The translations under genes and the position numbers were made by a program. A DNA stretch of 22,512 bases from JAURVT01 sp049059935 (lineage in GTDB: Bacteria; Actinomycetota; Actinomycetes; Propionibacteriales; Nocardioidaceae): assembly GCF_049059935.1 (NCBI RefSeq), contig NZ_JBMGQR010000069.1, forward strand, positions 1 through 22,512. Reading direction: 5' to 3'. Positions 7,695-15,218 of this stretch are shown here, piece after piece. Every line of letters starts with the position of its first letter. Within the stretch, counting starts at the first letter, position 1. The notes under the pieces are model-generated. The model searched no databases. It saw only the letters and a program-made list of their open reading frames with translations, and was not told the DNA's origin.

Positions 7695-7815
7695 GTCTCC
7701 CCCGAACTGCCCCGACCGATGGGGGCATTTGGGCGACGACCCGGACAGGACCTCGGACCGACCGTGGACGTGCAGACAAAACAGTCCGCGCCACGACTCT
7801 CGGGAGGACCCCGCC

Positions 7816-9429
7816 ATGCCCTACGCACGCCAGACCAAGCGCTCGGACAACGCCGGCACGAGCAAGATTGTCGACCCCGAGCAGCTCAAGAACCTCTTCC
7901 GGTTCCCCACCCTGTACGCCCTGGGTGACCTGGTCACCGAGGCGCTGACCCGCCACGGACGCGGCCGCAAGCCCTACCCGTACACCGCGCTGCTGATCAT
8001 CGTCGTCGCCGCCCGCGTCACCGCGTCGCTGCCCGAGGCCCTGAAGATGCTCCGCGACCCCGCCTTGTGGGAGGAATGCAGCGACCGCTACGCCAGCTAC
8101 ACCGGCGGCCAGCGGCTGCCGATGAACCCGCCCACCCGGGCACAGGTCACGTTCTTCCGGGACCAGATCACCACCCACCCGACGCTGCTCGCGGACCTGC
8201 AGACCGAGTTCCAGCGCAACTCGATCAGGCAGGCGCAGCACCTGGGCAACCTCAAGACCGACGTCGCCCCCGACTGGAGCGAGCCCCACGAGCAGAACCT
8301 GGTCTACGGGGACGGCACCATCCTTGCGCCCTACAGCGACGTGTACACCGTCACCCACCCCCGGACCGGTGAGTCGATCGTGATGGGCAGCCGCGCGAAG
8401 TCCCCCGCCTCCGCGCGCATCCAGACCGTGCTGTCGCGCACCGAGGAGGACGACAAGCGCACCCGCGGCATCAACTTCGTGGCCATGCACACCTGGACCC
8501 GCAAGGGCCGAGTCGTGCTCGGCACCGCCAGCGCGTTGCACGCCGAGTCCTGGGCCGCGCTCGACCTCCTGGACACCCTGGCCGCCACCGCGGCCGGAGG
8601 CATCCACACCCTGGTCTACGACCGCGCCATCACCGGATGGCACGTGGACTACCTGATGGCCAAGCACCGCGTCCAAGTCATCGGAAAAGCGGTCGGCCGG
8701 GCGCGCGACGGCCAGGACGACGAGCGCGAGCAGAGCCACTCACCGGACCGCGTCGCCCGGCTGGCGGCCGAGTACGAGGCCGAGCCCTCACCGGACGTGA
8801 ACCAGATGCTGCGGCACGACCTGCTGCTGGCGCGGCACTTCTCCAACAAGCCCCTGCCGCTGGGCACGTCGCAGTACCTCACCAGCAAGGAGAAGATCGA
8901 CTTCGTCCGCAGCCGCACCCACCACCTGCCCGCGTTCGTGCACGACGGCCCGGCCGGGACCTGCGAACACAGGCTGGCCGTCGACGACGGCAGCCTGTAC
9001 GAGATCGGCCCTGACGAGGACTACGACTTCGACCTCAAGCTCCAGCACCTGCCCTGCACCCGGTCGACACCAACCCGGCGCCCCGACGGCAGGTGGGGCA
9101 CCCGCAACACCTTCTCGTTGCGCTGCGGCGACCGCACCCACGAGGTCGTACGCGAGTGGGAACCCGACGGAACGCGTTACTACCGCGGGGACAAGGACCG
9201 CGAGAAGATCGACCGCATCGGGTGCGACCTGCGACCGCTTAGCCGCGCCATCGGCGAGCAGTTCGCCAAGGTCTTCGGCCGGCGCAACGACTCCGAGTCC
9301 TACAACAAGTGGATGCAGAACACGACCCAGCACGCAGGACGCGCCGCCACCTCCACCCTCGAGGGCCAGGAGCTTGACTTCCTCAGCGCCGCCGTCCTGA
9401 ACAACTCCAACACCTGGCACCGGCCCTGA
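7816..9429 (+). CDS. DDE-type transposase-like protein, right module
   Basis: 537 aa from ATG 7816, chosen because a strong GGGAGGA lies about 6 nt upstream; the frame is open 72 codons further but without support. Seen: N-terminal G-R-K-P-Y-P and ARVTASLPEAL (66-76), matching the left-module protein; Y-G-D166-G-T-I; V-Y-D269-R-A-I; R-R-N-D-S-E494-S; and the closing AAVLNNSNTW. D166, D269 and E494 are the predicted DDE triad. Between the second Asp and the Glu lies a roughly 220-residue insertion, with acidic stretches (DDEREQ, PDEDYDFD) and two Cys (C383, C414) that might be structural. It opens a plus-strand module and is followed by a strong terminator hairpin. The pairing of a DDE protein with a recombinase-like partner is the same as in the left module but with reversed order. 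Catalytic competence is likely from the triad; mobility is not shown. Confidence 0.8.
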   Translation: MPYARQTKRSDNAGTSKIVDPEQLKNLFRFPTLYALGDLVTEALTRHGRGRKPYPYTALLIIVVAARVTASLPEALKMLRDPALWEECSDRYASYTGGQRLPMNPPTRAQVTFFRDQITTHPTLLADLQTEFQRNSIRQAQHLGNLKTDVAPDWSEPHEQNLVYGDGTILAPYSDVYTVTHPRTGESIVMGSRAKSPASARIQTVLSRTEEDDKRTRGINFVAMHTWTRKGRVVLGTASALHAESWAALDLLDTLAATAAGGIHTLVYDRAITGWHVDYLMAKHRVQVIGKAVGRARDGQDDEREQSHSPDRVARLAAEYEAEPSPDVNQMLRHDLLLARHFSNKPLPLGTSQYLTSKEKIDFVRSRTHHLPAFVHDGPAGTCEHRLAVDDGSLYEIGPDEDYDFDLKLQHLPCTRSTPTRRPDGRWGTRNTFSLRCGDRTHEVVREWEPDGTRYYRGDKDREKIDRIGCDLRPLSRAIGEQFAKVFGRRNDSESYNKWMQNTTQHAGRAATSTLEGQELDFLSAAVLNNSNTWHRP

Positions 9430-9445
9430 ACTTCACGGTCACGAC

Positions 9446-9479
9446 AAAGGCCCACCACGACCCGTCGTGGTGGGCCTTC
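9446..9479 (+). terminator. Strong hairpin terminator after the right transposase-like gene
   Basis: A perfect 15-bp stem (9447-9461 with 9464-9478) with a very short CC loop starts 17 nt after the stop at 9429. The stem begins AAGGCCC and ends GGGCCTT, followed by CTGCG rather than a long T-run, as is common in high-GC genomes. It is close to symmetric, so it could act in either direction. It implies that the next gene has its own promoter or depends on read-through. Confidence 0.75.
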
Positions 9480-9560
9480 TGCGTCGTCACCCACCGCTTC
9501 AGGTGTGTGACCGAGGACACAGGTCTGGGGACTGCGCCCATCCGCTAGGCCCGGACCTTC

Positions 9561-9588
9561 CTTCCCATCCGCACCAACAGATGGGAAG
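9561..9588 (+). promoter_or_regulatory. Inverted repeat enclosing the ribosome site of the right recombinase-like gene
   Basis: Perfect 9-bp arms CTTCCCATC (9561-9569) and GATGGGAAG (9580-9588) with a 10-nt loop. The right arm contains the only plausible Shine-Dalgarno (GGGAAG), 5 nt before ATG 9594, so pairing would hide it. It could be a translational switch, or the DNA operator of an autoregulator. Confidence 0.55.
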
Positions 9589-9593
9589 ACACG

Positions 9594-10595
9594 ATGACCA
9601 CCACCAAGAAGAACGCCCGCCAGGTCGCGGACTACGTGGGTCTGGACGACATGCGCGACGCGCTCATGGAGCTCGACGCCGAGTTCGCGATCCTTCCCGC
9701 CCACGCGCGCGCGGAGATCCTCGCCGACGTCGACCTCGTGATCACCGCCGCCAAGAACCACGGCAGCCACAGCGCCTCGGCCCTGCGTACCAACCACCGC
9801 AAGATCCTCGTCGACATGACTGGCCTGTCCGAGACCACCGACCTCGTCAAGTTTCACAAGACCGACGTCGCGAACACCCTGCACCGCTACCGCAACGCCG
9901 TGGTCATGCTGCTCATCGCCGGTGCGCACTACCTGAACACCGGCGCCGCCCCAACGGTCCGCGCGGCGGTCAAGCTCCAGACCCGAACCACCCTCACCGC
10001 CCGCCCCCTGACCGACGACGAGATCGCGCTCTGCCGCACCTGGGTTGCCGCCACCCTCGTCCGCAAGCCCAACCACCGCCCCTCCTACGCCTACGCGCTC
10101 CAGGACGCCGGCGCCAACCCCGCCGAGAGCACCCGCGTCACCCTCGACGACTTCGACGACGACGAGAACCCCCACGAGGTCAAGGTCCTCGGCAACGCCC
10201 ACCCCACCGCACCGGTCCACCCCCGCAACCTCCTCCTCGACGGCTTCGGCCGCACGATCCTCCAACGCCTCACCTCCGCCGCCTACCGCGCCAACAACCA
10301 CGAGACCCCGCTGACCTTCGAGGGCAAGAGCAAGCCCGGCAGCGCCGCCGCCAGCGCCTCGGCCAGCGGCGTCGCCGACAACATCCTGCGCACGCTCGGA
10401 CTCAAGAACGGCGACGTCACCGCCGCCGCTGTCGTCCTCTGGCGCATCAAGACCGTCTGGGACCTCCACGGCCAGGACGCCGCCATGTCCATCTCCGGCC
10501 GCACCGAGGTCGCCCACATCTGCAACCGCATCTACCCCGCCGGCCTGCCCCGCATCCCCTCCGCCGTCGAAGAGCCGGTGATCCTGCGCTTCTGA
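9594..10595 (+). CDS. Tyrosine-recombinase-like protein lacking catalytic residues, right module
   Basis: 333 aa from ATG 9594. It shares the layout of the left-module recombinase-like protein: T-A-R-P-L-T-D-D-E-I, an A-E-S-T-R-V-T-L-D-D-F strand region, G-F-G-R-T-I-L (left: E-W-G-R-T-I-V), L-T-F-E-G-K-S-K-P-G (left: L-T-Y-R-G-K-A-T-P-G), and a C-terminal helical part ending near residue 310. The family's catalytic Arg, His and Tyr positions are not preserved, and no C-terminal Tyr occupies the nucleophile position. The N-terminal 100 residues are helical and could bind DNA as a SAM-like domain. A regulatory or accessory DNA-binding role is inferred. It follows the right transposase-like gene after a terminator and a hairpin over its own ribosome site, so expression may be separately controlled. 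The pairwise homology is visible by eye; membership in the integrase family needs a profile test. Confidence 0.72.
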   Translation: MTTTKKNARQVADYVGLDDMRDALMELDAEFAILPAHARAEILADVDLVITAAKNHGSHSASALRTNHRKILVDMTGLSETTDLVKFHKTDVANTLHRYRNAVVMLLIAGAHYLNTGAAPTVRAAVKLQTRTTLTARPLTDDEIALCRTWVAATLVRKPNHRPSYAYALQDAGANPAESTRVTLDDFDDDENPHEVKVLGNAHPTAPVHPRNLLLDGFGRTILQRLTSAAYRANNHETPLTFEGKSKPGSAAASASASGVADNILRTLGLKNGDVTAAAVVLWRIKTVWDLHGQDAAMSISGRTEVAHICNRIYPAGLPRIPSAVEEPVILRF

Positions 10596-10734
10596 GCGGC
10601 AGCGAGCGCCGCTTGCCACGCGCCTGGTCCGCCTGTGCCCTGGCGGGGTCCCTACCCGTGGCATTGCAGCAATCTCGGGACACCCCGCCGCAAAGCACCT
10701 AACCTTCCCGTACTCGACGATCGGGGTAGGGCAC

Positions 10735-12222
10735 ATGCCGGGACCGGGCGAGGGGCTGGGCGCTTCCTTGACGCTCCTCATCGACTCCAACGTGTTCATC
10801 GCCGTCGAGGACCACTCCACCTCCTCGCACGTGAACGGACCGGCCGCGGCCGAACTTCACCGGCTCGCCGCCCGCCTCGGACATCGCATCGTCATCAGCC
10901 ACGGCACTCGTTCCGATCTGCTGCGCGCACCCGATCCCTTGAAGGGGCAGCGACAGAGAGCGCTCGACCGCTACCTGGTCTTGAGCCCGGTCAAGGACGA
11001 CCCCGTGCTCGCCGCACAGTTCCCCGCCGTGCGCGGTCCGAACGACCAGGCCGACCTTGAGGTCGGATCCGCCTTCGCGACAGGTGTTGCCCATTGGCTC
11101 GTCACCGAGGACGCGAAGCTGCGCGGGCGTCTTCAGCGCGCCGGACACAGCGACGTGTTCGCGCTCACCGAGGCCATCGAAGCCCTCAACTCTCAACTGG
11201 CGACGCCGACAGCACTCCCCACCGTCGAGACCGTCGACGCCTACGAGCTCGACTCACATGCCGACATCTTCACCACGCTCAAGGCCGACTACGACGGGTT
11301 CACGCACTGGTGGCGCACCAAGGTCTGCGCCGGGAACCGCAAGGCCATCATCCTCGGCACGGCCGGCGCCCCGCAGGGCCTGTGCGTACCCAAGCTGGAG
11401 CACGACCGCCCCCACGGCCTCGAGGGCACGGTCCTCAAGCTCTGCACCTTCAAGGTCTCGGACGGATTCCGCGGCGTCGCACGAGGCGAGCTCCTCCTGC
11501 AAGCAGCCATCGAGACCGCTCGACAGCACAGCGTGGGAACCCTGTACTTGGAGGTGCTCCCGGACAAGGAGGACCTGATCGTGTGGCTCGCGAGGTTCGG
11601 GTTCGAGGTCCGTCCGGGGCACTCGACCCCGCGCGGGGAGGCCGTGTACGTGAAGCACCTCATCCCGCCCGCCGATCGCGCTCCCCGCCACCCCCTCGAG
11701 CACGCCATCGCGCACGGGCCCGGACACGTACTCGTCCACCGGCCGACCGCGGTGCCCATCCAGCCGACGTGGCACCGACAGCTCTTCCCCCAGGCGGACC
11801 AGCAAGGCGACCTCTTCACCGGCCTCGACGCCTGCGGCAACGCCATCCGCAAGGTCTACGTGTGCCAGAGCCCGACCCGGTACCTCGACCCTGGCGACAC
11901 GCTCCTATTCGTCCTCACCGGCACCGGCGACACCCGCGTCACGGCCATCGGCGTGGTGGAGGAGACATTGGTGACAGCGGATGCGGGACAAATGCTGGGC
12001 TTCACGGCATCGCGCAGCGTGTACAGCGCCGACCAGATCCGTCAGTGGTGCAAGGTAGAAACACTTGCGATCCGCTTCCGACTCGACCGCGTCCTCAACG
12101 AACAATGGCCGCTCGCCGAGTTGGAAGAGCACGGGCTGCTGAAGAGCTCGCCCCAGAGCATCACCCGACTCAAGGACGGAGCCACGGCGTGGGTCAACGA
12201 CAGGTTGGCAGAGTCGCTCTGA
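10735..12222 (+). CDS. PIN - GNAT-like - PUA-like (EVE/ASCH) multidomain protein
   Basis: 495 aa. Residues 13-150 look like a PIN nuclease domain: L-L-I-D17-S-N-V-F-I at the start, D104/D107 in N-D-Q-A-D, and V-T-E-D126-A-K-L. Residues about 190-310 have the strand-helix pattern of a GNAT acetyltransferase, with R-G-V-A-R-G-E (246-252) as possible acetyl-CoA loop, the Y-L-E-V strand (271-274) and W-L-A-R-F-G-F-E (284-291). Residues about 365-460 resemble a PUA-like/EVE-ASCH domain (R-K-V-Y-V-C, L-D-P-G-D-T-L-L-F, then the A-I-G-V-V strand). The ASCH gene follows with a 1-base overlap. PIN and ASCH domains act on RNA and GNAT toxins acetylate tRNA, so an RNA-targeting toxin or stress effector is inferred. 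The start is uncertain: the ribosome site before ATG 10735 is weak (TAGGG, close) and the first 10 residues are Gly/Pro-rich. Confidence 0.72.
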   Translation: MPGPGEGLGASLTLLIDSNVFIAVEDHSTSSHVNGPAAAELHRLAARLGHRIVISHGTRSDLLRAPDPLKGQRQRALDRYLVLSPVKDDPVLAAQFPAVRGPNDQADLEVGSAFATGVAHWLVTEDAKLRGRLQRAGHSDVFALTEAIEALNSQLATPTALPTVETVDAYELDSHADIFTTLKADYDGFTHWWRTKVCAGNRKAIILGTAGAPQGLCVPKLEHDRPHGLEGTVLKLCTFKVSDGFRGVARGELLLQAAIETARQHSVGTLYLEVLPDKEDLIVWLARFGFEVRPGHSTPRGEAVYVKHLIPPADRAPRHPLEHAIAHGPGHVLVHRPTAVPIQPTWHRQLFPQADQQGDLFTGLDACGNAIRKVYVCQSPTRYLDPGDTLLFVLTGTGDTRVTAIGVVEETLVTADAGQMLGFTASRSVYSADQIRQWCKVETLAIRFRLDRVLNEQWPLAELEEHGLLKSSPQSITRLKDGATAWVNDRLAESL

Positions 12223-12629
12223 TGTCGATCCACCCGCAGTACGCACACGGGATCCTCGCCGGCACCAAGACCGTGGAGTTCCGAAAGCGACGCCTTGCGG
12301 ACGACGTCACCCACGTCGTTGTCTACGCCACCGCCCCCGTGAGCGCCGTTGTCGGCGCGTTCGAGATCGAGGCGCAGCACACTCTTGACCCCACCACCCT
12401 CTGGGAGACCTTCCAGGCGGTCGCTGGCATCTCGCGCGACGGCTTCTTCTCCTACTTCGCCGGCCGCCCCCACGGGACTGGTATCGAGGTCCGTGAGGCC
12501 GTCGCCTTCGACGCCCCGCTCTCCTTGCTGGACGACTTCGAGGTCAAGCACCCGCCGCAGAGCTTTCAGTACCTCGCCGAGCATCACGCCCGCCGCACTC
12601 TCGCCGGTATGGCGACCGCCTCCGCCTGA
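12222..12629 (+). CDS. ASCH-domain protein
   Basis: 135 aa beginning at ATG 12222, which shares a base with the stop of the preceding gene (TGATG), so the two are translated together. The N-terminus reads M-S-I-H-P-Q-Y-A-H-G-I-L, then G-T-K-T-V-E-F-R-K-R, the typical ASCH signature with K and E-x-R residues lining the RNA-binding cleft. The VVVYATAPVSAVVGAFEI strand pair (about residues 28-45) completes the barrel core. ASCH proteins are PUA-like RNA-binding or RNase/amidohydrolase domains. No toxin or antitoxin assignment can be made from sequence alone, but coupling to a PIN-GNAT partner suggests a two-protein RNA-acting unit. It is the last gene before the tRNA. Confidence 0.85.
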   Translation: MSIHPQYAHGILAGTKTVEFRKRRLADDVTHVVVYATAPVSAVVGAFEIEAQHTLDPTTLWETFQAVAGISRDGFFSYFAGRPHGTGIEVREAVAFDAPLSLLDDFEVKHPPQSFQYLAEHHARRTLAGMATASA

Positions 12630-12731
12630 ACGGGGACAGCTGTCTGGACGGCAGTTACGCTGACCAACCAGGGGTGGCGAACTACACGGGAGTTGTCCCG
12701 AGGTTTCTCCCGTTTAAAGTCCGCACCCCCC

Positions 12732-12804
12732 GGGCCTCTAGCTCAATGGTCAGAGCTGCGGACTTTTAATCCGTAGGTTGTGGGTTCGAGTCCCACGGGG
12801 CCCA
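12732..12804 (+). tRNA. tRNA-Lys (anticodon TTT)
   Basis: Full cloverleaf can be drawn. Acceptor GGGCCTC (12732-12738) pairs with GGGGCCC (12797-12803) with one G-T pair, and discriminator A is 12804. D-stem GCTC/GAGC; anticodon stem GCGGA/TCCGT around loop CTTTTAA (12763-12769), anticodon TTT; T-stem GTGGG/CCCAC around TTCGAGT. CCA is not encoded (ACCC follows). Confidence 0.97.
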
Positions 12805-12857
12805 CCCTCGTCCCGATCCCGCGGCGCCGGGAACAGCACGCCGACACGGTGCGGGGG

Positions 12858-14207
12858 TCAGTCGGCGGCGGAGACGCCGCCGATGCTGCCGGAGCGGAAG
12901 GCGCCGACGAACAGGGCGTGGTCGTCGCGGACGCGGGCGGCGTAGGTGCGGCCGAACTCGACGAGGTCGTCGACGAACGCGTCGCCGTCGCCGATCACGG
13001 CGGCGATGGCCTCCTCGGTCTGGAAGTCCACCAGGGTCTGGTCGGAGTCGGCGTCGGAGACGCAGTGGATCTTGGCCGTCGCCCGGCCCAGCTGGGTGAC
13101 CACCGGGCCCATCTCGTCGGGCTCGTTGACGTCGCCCCAGTCGAGGTCGGACTCGTACGGCGACAGCTCGTCGACCACGAAGCCCACGCCCTCGACGGTG
13201 GTGTGGCCGAGGAACGGGTCGGCGTGCACCTGCAGCGCCCGCTGGCTGACGACCGTGCGCTCGCCCTCGTGCGCGAAGTAGCCGCGTGCGGCCGGGAGGT
13301 CGATGACGCGTCCCACCGCGGGGACGTTGGCCTGCTTCATCGTCAGCACCACGTCGTTCTCGAGCGCCTGGTTCACGCCCTCGATGAGCAGGCTGTACGC
13401 GGGCAGCCCCGCGCTGCCGATGCCGAAGCCCGACGTGGCCACCACGTCCTTGACAGCGTAGAAGTCGCGGTGGTCCTCGCGCTTGCGACGCGGGATCGTC
13501 GCCAGGTACCGCCCGTAGGCCTCCATCACGACGGCGCGCTCGTCGTCCTCGAGCGGACGGTTGCGGCTGCCGGTGCGGAAGCGTCGCTCGTGGTCCACCA
13601 CGACCGACACCGTGTCGAGCAGGCCGCGGCGGCTCGAGCCGCGCGCGCTCTGCAGCACGTCCTGCAGGGCCCCGTCGGTGTTGTCGAGGCGCAGCGCGAA
13701 CTCGGCGTCGTCCGAGCCGCGAACGTAGGTGTGCACCTGGTCGACGTAGGCACGCAGGTACGAGCGGGTGAGCTCCTCCACCGCCCCCTCGGGCAGCGCC
13801 TTCTGCCACCCGAGCAGGGCCAGGCTGGCGACGAAGCGCCGCAGGTCCCAGCTGAAGTGGCCGAGGTAGGCCTCGTCGAAGTCGTTGACGTCGAACACCA
13901 GGACCCCGTCGGCGTTCATGTAGGTGCCGAAGTTCTCGGCGTGGAGGTCGCCGTGGATCCACACCCGCGACGTGCGGTCGTCGGCCCAGCGGTCGTCGAG
14001 CCCGGCCATGTCGGCGTAGAACAGGCAGGCCGTGCCCCGGTAGAACGCGAAGGGGTCGCCGGCCATCTTGCGGAACTTGGTCCGGAACGCGCGCGGGCTC
14101 GCGCGCATCAGGTCGTCGAACGCCTCGACGAGGGTCGACACGATCAGGTCGGTGCGCTCCACGCTCTGGTCCACGCCCGCCACGGTAGCGGCGGCGTGAG
14201 GTTTCAT
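12858..14207 (-). CDS. DUF2252 family protein (kinase-like fold)
   Basis: 449 aa from ATG 14207. The family is uncharacterised but its core resembles aminoglycoside-phosphotransferase/protein-kinase folds. Seen: R-T-K-F-R-K-M then D-P-F-A-F-Y-R-G (about 42-58), the H85-G-D-L-H-A-E-N92 catalytic-loop-like motif, and F-D-V-N-D-F-D (105-111) where kinases bind metal. The start is uncertain. In-frame GTG codons at 14183 and 14174 would remove 8 or 11 residues, and the family-like sequence begins only at V-D-Q-S-V-E-R-T-D-L. The gene is divergent from the SDR gene with almost no space between, so both messages may be leaderless. Much longer frames on both strands across this gene are shadows. The function is unknown. 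Confidence 0.9.
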   Translation of the reverse strand: MKPHAAATVAGVDQSVERTDLIVSTLVEAFDDLMRASPRAFRTKFRKMAGDPFAFYRGTACLFYADMAGLDDRWADDRTSRVWIHGDLHAENFGTYMNADGVLVFDVNDFDEAYLGHFSWDLRRFVASLALLGWQKALPEGAVEELTRSYLRAYVDQVHTYVRGSDDAEFALRLDNTDGALQDVLQSARGSSRRGLLDTVSVVVDHERRFRTGSRNRPLEDDERAVVMEAYGRYLATIPRRKREDHRDFYAVKDVVATSGFGIGSAGLPAYSLLIEGVNQALENDVVLTMKQANVPAVGRVIDLPAARGYFAHEGERTVVSQRALQVHADPFLGHTTVEGVGFVVDELSPYESDLDWGDVNEPDEMGPVVTQLGRATAKIHCVSDADSDQTLVDFQTEEAIAAVIGDGDAFVDDLVEFGRTYAARVRDDHALFVGAFRSGSIGGVSAAD

Positions 14208-14214
14208 GGTGCCC

Positions 14215-14988
14215 ATGGACATCGGACTCGCAGGCAAGGTCGCTCTCGTCCCCGGCTCGACGTCGGGCATCGGGCTCGCCGTCGCTCGGTCGCTGGCGGC
14301 CGAGGGCGCGCGCGTGGTCGTGGTCGGCCGTCGCGGCGACCTCGCGCGGTCGGTCGCCGGCGAGCTGCCCGGAGCCGTCGGCGTCGAGGCCGACCTGCTC
14401 GACCCCGACGGTCTCGAGGGACTGGTCGACACCGTCACCCGGGAGGTCGGGCACGTCGACGTCCTGGTGCTCAACGGCGGCGGCCCACCGCGCGGCGTCG
14501 CGGCCGACATGACGCCCGCCGGCGCGCGCGACGCTGTCGAGCGGCTGCTGCTCCCCCACGTCCGCCTCGTCGAGGCGTTCCTGCCCGGCATGCGCGAGCG
14601 CGGCTGGGGACGGGTGGTCGCCGTCGGGTCGTCGGGCGTGCAGGAGCCGATCCAGGCGCTGGCCGCGTCCAACGTCGGACGCGCCGCGCTCGCGGGCTAC
14701 CTGAAGTCGCTCGCGTCGGACGTCGCGCGCGACGGCGTCACCGTCAACATGGTCCTGCCCGGGCGCATCGACACCGACCGGGTCGCCTCGCTCGACGCCC
14801 TCACCGCCGACGGCTCGGGCCGCACGAGCGACGAGGTGCGCGCCGCGTCCGAGGCCTCCATCCCGGCCGGGCGCTACGGCCGTCCGGACGAGTTCGCCGC
14901 GGTGGTGACCTTTCTGGCCGGCGAGCCCGCCTCCTACGTCACGGGCGAGCAGGTGCGGTGCGACGGCGGGATGGTCCGGCACCACTGA
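14215..14988 (+). CDS. SDR family oxidoreductase with atypical active site
   Basis: 257 aa Rossmann-fold protein. The start ATG 14215 (M-D-I-G-L-A-G-K-V) is preferred over the in-frame ATG 14206 because it fits the family N-terminus and has GTGAGG about 14 nt upstream. The cofactor loop is P-G-S-T-S-G-I-G (family TGxxxGIG). The usual NNAG motif is N-G-G-G-P-P. Ser is present (V-G-S-S-G-V), but the Tyr-x-x-x-Lys motif is replaced around A-S-N-V-G-R-A-A. The C-terminal P-G-R-I-D-T and Y-V-T-G-E-Q-V-R-C-D-G-G are typical of FabG-like SDRs. Annotated as a 3-oxoacyl-reductase-like protein by resemblance, but loss of the catalytic Tyr argues against standard chemistry. The substrate is unknown. Confidence 0.9.
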   Translation: MDIGLAGKVALVPGSTSGIGLAVARSLAAEGARVVVVGRRGDLARSVAGELPGAVGVEADLLDPDGLEGLVDTVTREVGHVDVLVLNGGGPPRGVAADMTPAGARDAVERLLLPHVRLVEAFLPGMRERGWGRVVAVGSSGVQEPIQALAASNVGRAALAGYLKSLASDVARDGVTVNMVLPGRIDTDRVASLDALTADGSGRTSDEVRAASEASIPAGRYGRPDEFAAVVTFLAGEPASYVTGEQVRCDGGMVRHH

Positions 14989-15218
14989 CCTGCCGACCGG
15001 TGACGCGACACCGCCCGGCGGGGCCGTCCGCGTCGTACGGGGGAGACGCGCGGTGGGCCGCCGCCGGACGGCGCCGATCCGGGGGACGCCTCATTCATTC
15101 CCCCGTCGTTGACCGCTCAAACACCCGGTCTCCGTCGAGTCGGTGTGGCCTCGGTCACAGCAGCGAGGTCGACCCACCCGGGTGGCCCGCCTTGGCCCGG
15201 TGGGGGAGGCTGTGCGGC

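Larger units (their letters stand above)
7577..7815. promoter_or_regulatory. Divergent intergenic region with three inverted repeats
   Basis: This 239-bp region separates the two outward-facing transposase/recombinase modules and must hold both promoters. Direct observations: a 7-bp inverted repeat with a 1-nt centre at 7614-7628; a perfect 10-bp inverted repeat with an AAAA loop at 7671-7694; and a 6-bp inverted repeat (TGCCCC/GGGGCA) at 7708-7727. A possible minus-strand promoter, GTGACA (7619-7624) and TAGCGT (7595-7600) with an 18-bp spacer, overlaps the first repeat. That arrangement would suit a repressor-controlled promoter of the recombinase-like gene. No convincing plus-strand promoter hexamers were found. 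Confidence 0.5.

Noticed and set aside
7621..8739. 372-codon minus-strand frame opposite the right transposase-like gene
   Set aside because: Gly/Val-rich antisense frame with no motifs, while the plus-strand frame has a strong ribosome site and DDE motifs.
12635..12644. 10-bp palindrome GACAGCTGTC between the ASCH gene and the tRNA
   Set aside because: Single short palindrome with no matching regulator motif known to me; expected by chance at this length.
12732..12804. tRNA-Lys as integration site with a duplicated 3' end
   Set aside because: No second copy of the tRNA 3' segment was found in the window, and the accessory genes lie on the 5' side of the tRNA.
12766..14985. 739-codon minus-strand frame
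   Set aside because: High-GC shadow: low-complexity Arg/Gly/Ala sequence in another frame of DUF2252 and antisense to the SDR gene.
15109..15114. TTGACC as -35 of the M15 lipoprotein gene
   Set aside because: No acceptable -10 hexamer at 16-18 bp spacing; the 14989-15218 gap shows no other clear signal.
12780..15218. Very long plus-strand open frame running through the DUF2252 and SDR region into the M15 gene
   Set aside because: It is antisense to DUF2252 and out of frame with the SDR gene; only the part from 15219 has a ribosome site, signal peptide and family motifs.
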